NCBI RefSeq assembly: GCF_012034935.1
Contig: NZ_JAATEN010000008.1
Location: 235,271-299,270 of the forward strand
From: Streptomyces zingiberis
GTDB lineage: Bacteria > Actinomycetota > Actinomycetes > Streptomycetales > Streptomycetaceae
DNA: 64,000 bases
Reading direction: 5' to 3'
The position numbers and the translations under genes are program-made. Shown piece by piece: positions 59,756 through 64,000 of the stretch. The stretch's first letter is position 1. Every line of letters starts with the position of its first letter. Under the pieces are notes generated by a model. That model did no database searches. It had not been told where the DNA came from and saw nothing but the letters and a program-made list of their open reading frames with translations.

Positions 59756-60702
59756 GCCGCGCCCCCGCCCCGGGCACCCCCGAGGCCCCCCGCCCCGGAC
59801 CCGGCACCTCCCCGGAGCCCTTCGGCGCCCGGCTGCGGCGCGCCCTGGACACCCGCGGGCCGCTCTGCGTGGGCATCGACCCGCACCCCGCCCTGCTCGG
59901 CGCCTGGGGGCTCGGGGACGACCTCGCCGGCCTGGAGCGCTTCACCCGCGCCACCGTCGACGCCCTCGCGGACCGCGTCGCCGTCCTCAAGCCGCAGGCC
60001 GCCTTCTTCGAGCGGTTCGGTTCCCGGGGCCTGGCCGTACTCGAACACGCGATCGCCGACGCCCGGTCCGCCGGCGCCCTGGTGGTGACGGACGCCAAGC
60101 GCGGCGACATCGGCTCCACCATGGCCGCCTACGCCGACACCTTCCTGCGGAAGGGGAGCCCGCTCTTCTCCGACGCGGTGACGGTCAGCCCCTACCTGGG
60201 CTTCGGCTCCCTCCGCCCGGCGCTGGACCGGGCACGGGAGAACGGCTGCGGGGTGTTCGTGCTGGCGCTGACCTCCAACCCGGAGGGCGCCGAGGTGCAG
60301 CGCGCCACCGCGGCCGACGGCCGCTCCGTCGCCCAGGCGGTGCTCGACCGGGTGGCGGCCGAGAACGCCGCGGCCGCCGGGGACACCGCGGTGCCCGGGG
60401 CCACCGGGGCCACCGGGGCCACCGGGCACCCCGCCGGGCCGCTCGGCTCGGTCGGCGCGGTGGTCGGCGCGACCCTGCGGGAGACCGGCGTCCGCCTCCC
60501 GGCGGGTGCGCCGCTCCTCGCCCCGGGCATCGGGGCGCAGGGGGCGGCTCCGGCGGATCTGCCCGCCCTCTTCGGGGACGCCGTGCGGAACGTGGTGCCG
60601 AGCGTCAGCCGGGGCGTGCTCCGGCACGGTCCGGATCCGGCCGGATTGCGGGCCGCCGCGGAGCGGCTGACGGACGAGGTGAGGGCGGTTGCCGCCGCCT
60701 GA
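59752..60702 (+). CDS. pyrF: Orotidine 5'-phosphate decarboxylase (type 2)
   Basis: Last step to UMP. The 316-residue protein is the long actinobacterial type: CVGIDPHP, the FFERFGS region, the catalytic [14 protein letters not shown] and a C-terminal PGIGAQG phosphate loop. A Gly/Ala/Thr insert near residues 216-226 is encoded by a 9-bp repeat (60397-60423). ATG 59752 overlaps the pyrD stop. Confidence 0.95.
   Translation: MSRAPAPGTPEAPRPGPGTSPEPFGARLRRALDTRGPLCVGIDPHPALLGAWGLGDDLAGLERFTRATVDALADRVAVLKPQAAFFERFGSRGLAVLEHAIADARSAGALVVTDAKRGDIGSTMAAYADTFLRKGSPLFSDAVTVSPYLGFGSLRPALDRARENGCGVFVLALTSNPEGAEVQRATAADGRSVAQAVLDRVAAENAAAAGDTAVPGATGATGATGHPAGPLGSVGAVVGATLRETGVRLPAGAPLLAPGIGAQGAAPADLPALFGDAVRNVVPSVSRGVLRHGPDPAGLRAAAERLTDEVRAVAAA
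60397..60423 (+). repeat. 9-bp tandem repeat inside pyrF
   Basis: Three copies of GGGGCCACC encode Gly-Ala-Thr units in a surface loop of PyrF. Confidence 0.85.
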
Positions 60703-60831
60703 ACGGGCCTTGGCGGACTCCTCCGGGTCTTCCGCCGGCGGTTCGTTGAACAATCCTGGCCGGAAGTCGGGGTTTTATGTCTCGATTGTCCCCATCAAGC
60801 GAGGCTGACCAGGACTTTTCGTCTGTTCTCG

Positions 60832-60860
60832 CTGACTGCGGCGGTCCGGACCGCTAGTCT
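60832..60860 (+). promoter_or_regulatory. Promoter of the sIHF gene
   Basis: CTGACT (60832-60837) and TAGTCT (60855-60860) with a 17-base spacer. This is a strong vegetative promoter, with a leader of about 100 bases. The region upstream (60740-60830) is AT-richer than average. Confidence 0.75.
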
Positions 60861-60965
60861 CCGTCGGAGAGGGCGCGTATCACGCGTCGCTCGTTGCCCC
60901 GCACGGGTGGGGCGACTAGGTTCACGATCCGTATCCGACAGTTCGACATCCGAGGTGACGTAGGC

Positions 60966-61289
60966 GTGGCTCTTCCGCCCCTTACCCCTGAACAGCGCGC
61001 AGCCGCGCTCGAGAAGGCCGCCGCGGCTCGCCGGGAGCGCGCCGAGGTCAAGAATCGGCTCAAGCACTCCGGTGCCTCCCTCCACGAGGTCATCAAGCAG
61101 GGCCAGGAGAACGACGTCATCGGCAAGATGAAGGTCTCCGCGCTGCTGGAGTCCCTGCCCGGCGTCGGCAAGGTCCGGGCCAAGCAGATCATGGAGCGGC
61201 TCGGCATCTCCGAGAGCCGCCGGGTCCGTGGCCTCGGCTCCAACCAGATCGCCTCGCTGGAGCGGGAGTTCGGCTCCACTCACGCCTGA
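60966..61289 (+). CDS. Integration host factor, actinobacterial type (sIHF/mIHF)
   Basis: Small basic nucleoid-associated protein of 107 residues, the same length as I recall for Streptomyces sIHF. A long N-terminal helix ([23 protein letters not shown]) leads to a helix-two turns-helix DNA-binding core with [22 protein letters not shown]. The family bends DNA and affects antibiotic production and sporulation. It is unrelated in fold to E. coli IHF. GTG 60966 follows GAGGTGACGTAGGC; the frame extends 24 codons further up but without support. Confidence 0.94.
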   Translation: MALPPLTPEQRAAALEKAAAARRERAEVKNRLKHSGASLHEVIKQGQENDVIGKMKVSALLESLPGVGKVRAKQIMERLGISESRRVRGLGSNQIASLEREFGSTHA

Positions 61290-61314
61290 GGTCCCGGGGA
61301 CTCCCGAGACGCGG

Positions 61315-61320
61315 GATAAT
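61315..61320 (+). promoter_or_regulatory. -10 element for a leaderless gmk mRNA
   Basis: GATAAT ends six bases before the gmk ATG at 61327. No ribosome site lies between. Confidence 0.45.
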
Positions 61321-61326
61321 CACCGC

Positions 61327-61908
61327 ATGAGTGAAGCAGTATCCCGGGGGGCGACCCGCCGCCCGCGGCTGACCGTGCTCTCCGGCCCCTCCGGGGTCGG
61401 CAAGAGCACGGTCGTCGCCCATATGCGCACGGTTCACCCCGAGGTCTGGCTCTCGGTCTCCGCCACCACCCGCGCCCCGCGCCCCGGTGAGCGGGACGGG
61501 GTGCAGTACCACTTCGTCTCCGACGACGCCTTCGACAAGCTGGTCGCCAACGGCGAGCTGCTGGAGTGGGCCGAGTTCGCCGGCAACCGTTACGGCACCC
61601 CCCGCGGCGCGGTCCAGGACCGCCTCGCGGCGGGGGAGCCGGTGCTCCTGGAGATCGACCTCCAGGGCGCCCGGCAGGTCCGCGAGGCCATGCCGGAGGC
61701 GCAGCTCGTCTTCCTGGCCCCGCCGAGCTGGGAGGAACTGGTCCGCCGGCTGACCGGCCGCGGCACGGAGTCCCCCGAGGTCATCGAGCGCCGGCTGGCG
61801 GCGGCCCGGGTGGAGCTCGCCGCCGAGGAGGAGTTCGACGAGACCCTGGTGAACACCTCCGTCCAGGACGTCGCGCGCGAGCTGCTAGCCTTGATGCAGG
61901 TAGATTGA
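61327..61908 (+). CDS. gmk: Guanylate kinase
   Basis: Phosphorylates GMP to GDP. The 193-residue P-loop kinase has [10 protein letters not shown] (19-28), the GMP-binding [13 protein letters not shown] and GVQYHFVS, and [13 protein letters not shown]. The ATG at 61327 gives the usual short lead before the P-loop. Its message may be leaderless. rpoZ follows after 63 bases; gmk-rpoZ is a classic pair, and both proteins are targets of (p)ppGpp in some bacteria. Confidence 0.96.
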   Translation: MSEAVSRGATRRPRLTVLSGPSGVGKSTVVAHMRTVHPEVWLSVSATTRAPRPGERDGVQYHFVSDDAFDKLVANGELLEWAEFAGNRYGTPRGAVQDRLAAGEPVLLEIDLQGARQVREAMPEAQLVFLAPPSWEELVRRLTGRGTESPEVIERRLAAARVELAAEEEFDETLVNTSVQDVARELLALMQVD

Positions 61909-61971
61909 ACCTTTCCATCCTCTTACCGGCGGGACCTCCCCGGTAATCCACGGCACTTCGGAAGGCAGAGC

Positions 61972-62250
61972 GTGTCCTCTTCCATCACCGCGCCCGAGGG
62001 CATCATCAACCCGCCGATCGACGAGCTCCTCGAGGCCACGGACTCCAAGTACAGCCTCGTGATCTACGCCGCCAAGCGCGCGCGCCAGATCAACGCCTAC
62101 TACTCGCAGCTCGGCGAGGGTCTCCTGGAGTACGTCGGCCCGCTGGTGGACACCCACGTCCACGAGAAGCCGCTGTCGATCGCCCTGCGGGAGATCAACG
62201 CCGGCCTGCTGACCTCCGAGGCCGTCGACGGGCCGGTCACCAAGCAGTAG
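61972..62250 (+). CDS. rpoZ: DNA-directed RNA polymerase omega subunit
   Basis: Chaperone-like subunit that stabilises beta-prime. The 92-residue protein has [33 protein letters not shown], the actinobacterial form of the omega core. GTG 61972 follows GGAAGGCAGAGC. A perfect hairpin follows. Confidence 0.95.
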   Translation: MSSSITAPEGIINPPIDELLEATDSKYSLVIYAAKRARQINAYYSQLGEGLLEYVGPLVDTHVHEKPLSIALREINAGLLTSEAVDGPVTKQ

Positions 62251-62290
62251 CCAGGCGAGCACAGCCTCGCGGCAGCCGTACGGCGCCGCG

Positions 62291-62323
62291 CACGGGCCCG
62301 GCAGAGCACCTGCCGGGCCCGTG
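62291..62323 (+). terminator. Terminator after rpoZ
   Basis: A perfect 14-bp stem (CACGGGCCCGGCAG and its complement) with a 5-base loop, followed by GTGTGTC. Confidence 0.8.
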
Positions 62324-62442
62324 GTGTGTCATGGAGCGGTAGGGCGGGCGAGGCGGTACGGCCGGAGGGCCCCGGCGGGGTCGCGGGAGGGCCGGCGGGT
62401 GCCGGCGGGGCCCGCGGCGGACGGCGAGAGATGAGGTCAGCG

Positions 62443-63720
62443 ATGGAGCCGGTGGAGACGGGACCGGGGGCGGCGCCGGGGGCCGGGGCGGCCACGGGGC
62501 CGGGCGGCGGCGCGCGGCGGCCGCGGGTGGTCCTCGGCGTGAGCGGCGGTATCGCCGCGTACAAGGCGTGCGAGCTGCTGCGCCGGCTCACCGAGTCCGG
62601 GCACGACGTCCGGGTGGTGCCCACCGCGTCGGCGCTCCGTTTCGTGGGGGAGCCCACCTGGGCGGCGCTCTCCGGCCACCCGGTCTCCCCGGAGGTCTGG
62701 GACGGCGTCCACGAGGTGCCGCACGTCCGGCTCGGCCAGGCCGCCGACCTCGTCGTCGTCGCCCCCGCCACGGCCGACACCCTCGCCCGCGCGGCCCACG
62801 GCCTCGCCGACGACCTGCTGACCAACACCCTGCTCACGGCGCGCTGCCCGGTGGTCTTCGCCCCGGCCATGCACACCGAGATGTGGGAGCACCCGGCCAC
62901 CCGGGAGAACGTGGCCACCCTGCGGCGCCGTGGCGCCGTTGTCGTGGAGCCCGCCGAGGGCCGGCTCACCGGCGCCGACACCGGCAAGGGGCGGCTCCCG
63001 GACCCCGCGGAGCTCTTCGCCGTCTGCCGCCGGGTGCTGGCGCGCGGCGCCGGCGCCACCGCGCGCGACCTCGCCGGCCGCCATGTCCTGATCAGCGCCG
63101 GGGGCACCCGCGAGCCGCTCGACCCGGTCCGTTTCCTCGGCAACCGCTCCTCCGGCAAGCAGGGCTACGCGCTGGCGCGGACGGCCGTGGCGCGGGGCGC
63201 GCGGGTGACCCTGGTCGCCGCCAACACCGCGCTGCCCGATCCGGCGGGCGCCCGGGTCGTCCCGGTCTCCACCGCGCGTGAACTGCGGGAGGCCGTCCTC
63301 GCGGCGGCGCCCGCCGCGGACGCCGTCGTCATGGCCGCCGCGGTGGCCGACTTCCGTCCCGGCGCCTACGCCGCGAGCAAGATCAAGAAGGTGGAGGGCG
63401 AGGAACCGGCGCCCATCACCCTGGTGCGCAACCCCGATGTGCTCGCCGAGATCTCCGCGGACCGCGCCCGCCCCGGGCAGGTGATCGCCGGCTTCGCCGC
63501 CGAGACCGACGACGTCCTCGCGGGCGGCCGTGCCAAGCTCGCCCGGAAGGGCTGTGACCTGCTGGTCGTCAACGAGGTGGGGGAGCGCAAGACCTTCGGG
63601 GCGGAGGAGAACGAGGCCGTGGTCCTCGGCGCCGACGGCTCCACCACCCCGGTGCCCTTCGGGCCGAAGGAAGCGCTGGCCGACACCGTGTGGGACCTGA
63701 TCGCCGCCCGGCTGCCCTGA
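62443..63720 (+). CDS. coaBC: Bifunctional phosphopantothenoylcysteine decarboxylase/synthase
   Basis: Two steps of coenzyme A synthesis in one protein of 425 residues. The N-terminal CoaC flavoprotein domain has LGVSGGIAAYKA, the HVRLGQAADLVVVAPATA region with the catalytic His, and APAMHTEMW, where the usual PAMN asparagine is His, as I also recall for the mycobacterial enzyme. The C-terminal CoaB domain has ISAGGTREPLDPVRFLGNRSSGKQG and AAAVADFRP. ATG 62443 has GAGGT upstream; ATG 62431 is an alternative. metK follows, the usual order. Confidence 0.94.
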   Translation: MEPVETGPGAAPGAGAATGPGGGARRPRVVLGVSGGIAAYKACELLRRLTESGHDVRVVPTASALRFVGEPTWAALSGHPVSPEVWDGVHEVPHVRLGQAADLVVVAPATADTLARAAHGLADDLLTNTLLTARCPVVFAPAMHTEMWEHPATRENVATLRRRGAVVVEPAEGRLTGADTGKGRLPDPAELFAVCRRVLARGAGATARDLAGRHVLISAGGTREPLDPVRFLGNRSSGKQGYALARTAVARGARVTLVAANTALPDPAGARVVPVSTARELREAVLAAAPAADAVVMAAAVADFRPGAYAASKIKKVEGEEPAPITLVRNPDVLAEISADRARPGQVIAGFAAETDDVLAGGRAKLARKGCDLLVVNEVGERKTFGAEENEAVVLGADGSTTPVPFGPKEALADTVWDLIAARLP

Positions 63721-63754
63721 ACCGGGCACCGGCGGGCCCCGCGCCGCGGGCCGC

Positions 63755-63778
63755 CGCGTCCCCGCGGGCGGGGACGCG
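63755..63778 (+). terminator. Possible terminator after coaBC
   Basis: CGCGTCCCC and GGGGACGCG with a 6-base loop, 35 bases after the coaBC stop. Confidence 0.45.
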
Positions 63779-63991
63779 CGGGCCGCCCCCCCGACTCCGT
63801 GTTGCGGTGTTTCCGCTGGTCGGCGGGGAGTGCCCCGGGTCACAGAACGGCCGGTGGCCGGTACGGGAGGTCCCCTCCCGGTGCGGGTCCGGATAAACTG
63901 CCTGCGGAACCGTGCGGGCGCAGCTCCCGGACGGCTCCGCCCCATGGTCACACCTGACCAGTCAGCAGCCGCTGCAACCCCAGGGAGCGAT

Positions 63992-64000
63992 GTGTCCCGC
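63992..64000 (+). CDS. metK: S-adenosylmethionine synthase, first three codons
   Basis: GTG at 63992 starts a frame reading V-S-R before the window ends. It is preceded by a good ribosome site (AGGGAG) and follows coaBC at a distance of 271 bases. Streptomyces MetK begins with SRRLF and metK follows coaBC in this region in characterised genomes, so the call rests on context and three codons. TAAACT at 63894-63899 may be its -10 element, which would give a leader of about 90 bases; I could not recognise a SAM riboswitch in it. Confidence 0.6.

Noticed and set aside
63894..63991. SAM riboswitch upstream of metK
   Set aside because: The roughly 90-base leader shows no arrangement matching a SAM-class riboswitch core that I can recognise.

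Overview
This window is a stretch of high-GC actinobacterial chromosome, almost certainly from a Streptomyces. The evidence is very high GC with G or C at nearly every third codon position, many GTG starts and a few TTG starts, short GTGA/ATGA gene overlaps, a bldD gene, an sIHF-type nucleoid protein, and a gene order that matches, as far as I remember it, the metK-to-thrS core region of Streptomyces chromosomes. It is housekeeping sequence. I see no prophage, insertion sequence, CRISPR array, toxin-antitoxin cassette or biosynthetic gene cluster.

Layout, left to right. A membrane protein runs off the left edge. It is followed by an SRPBCC protein, tRNA-Val(CAC), thrS and a HIT-family hydrolase (1-5.2 kb). 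An orphan membrane protein lies on the minus strand (5.3-6.9 kb). Next comes a tightly coupled phosphatidylinositol mannoside operon, pgsA-acyltransferase-pimA (7.4-10.4 kb), then a LemA-like protein, pyridoxal phosphate synthase pdxS/pdxT, yebC, the Holliday-junction genes ruvC-ruvA-ruvB, and the Sec accessory genes yajC-secD-secF with apt and the stringent-response gene relA (10.5-24.1 kb). On the minus strand are a DUF349 protein and a membrane cyclophilin. On the plus strand are a metallo-beta-lactamase-fold hydrolase, hisS, a VKOR-family protein and rarA (24.3-31.5 kb). An iron-box-associated DUF2470 gene diverges from rpsD (31.8-33.4 kb). Two small membrane-linked proteins precede alaS-ruvX-mltG, which leads into a complete run of shikimate genes, aroE-aroC-aroK-aroB-aroQ (34-44 kb). 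A proline-rich P-loop protein and an aberrant M24 peptidase precede efp-nusB. A large non-coding gap then separates nusB from bldD on the minus strand (44.4-49.6 kb). The pyrimidine operon pyrR-pyrB-pyrC-(PH-like membrane protein)-carA-carB, then pyrD-pyrF, follows (49.9-60.7 kb). The window ends with the sIHF gene, gmk, rpoZ, coaBC and the first three codons of metK.

Functional links: pyrR-pyrF gives de novo UMP synthesis, with a PyrR-binding hairpin placed directly before the pyrR ribosome site. The aro genes convert DAHP to shikimate 3-phosphate and also supply chorismate synthase; aroA and the DAHP synthase are not here. The pgsA trio makes and mannosylates phosphatidylinositol. YajC, SecD and SecF support protein export. 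relA, gmk and rpoZ all touch (p)ppGpp and guanylate metabolism. BldD gates development and has two adjacent boxes over its own promoter.

No clearly new system was found. The best leads are: an iron box in a 55-bp divergent gap shared with a ribosomal protein gene; an M24 peptidase homologue with three of five metal ligands changed; a leaderless 27-codon upstream ORF plus a 10-bp tandem array ahead of yajC-secD-secF; and the structured 924-bp nusB-bldD gap.
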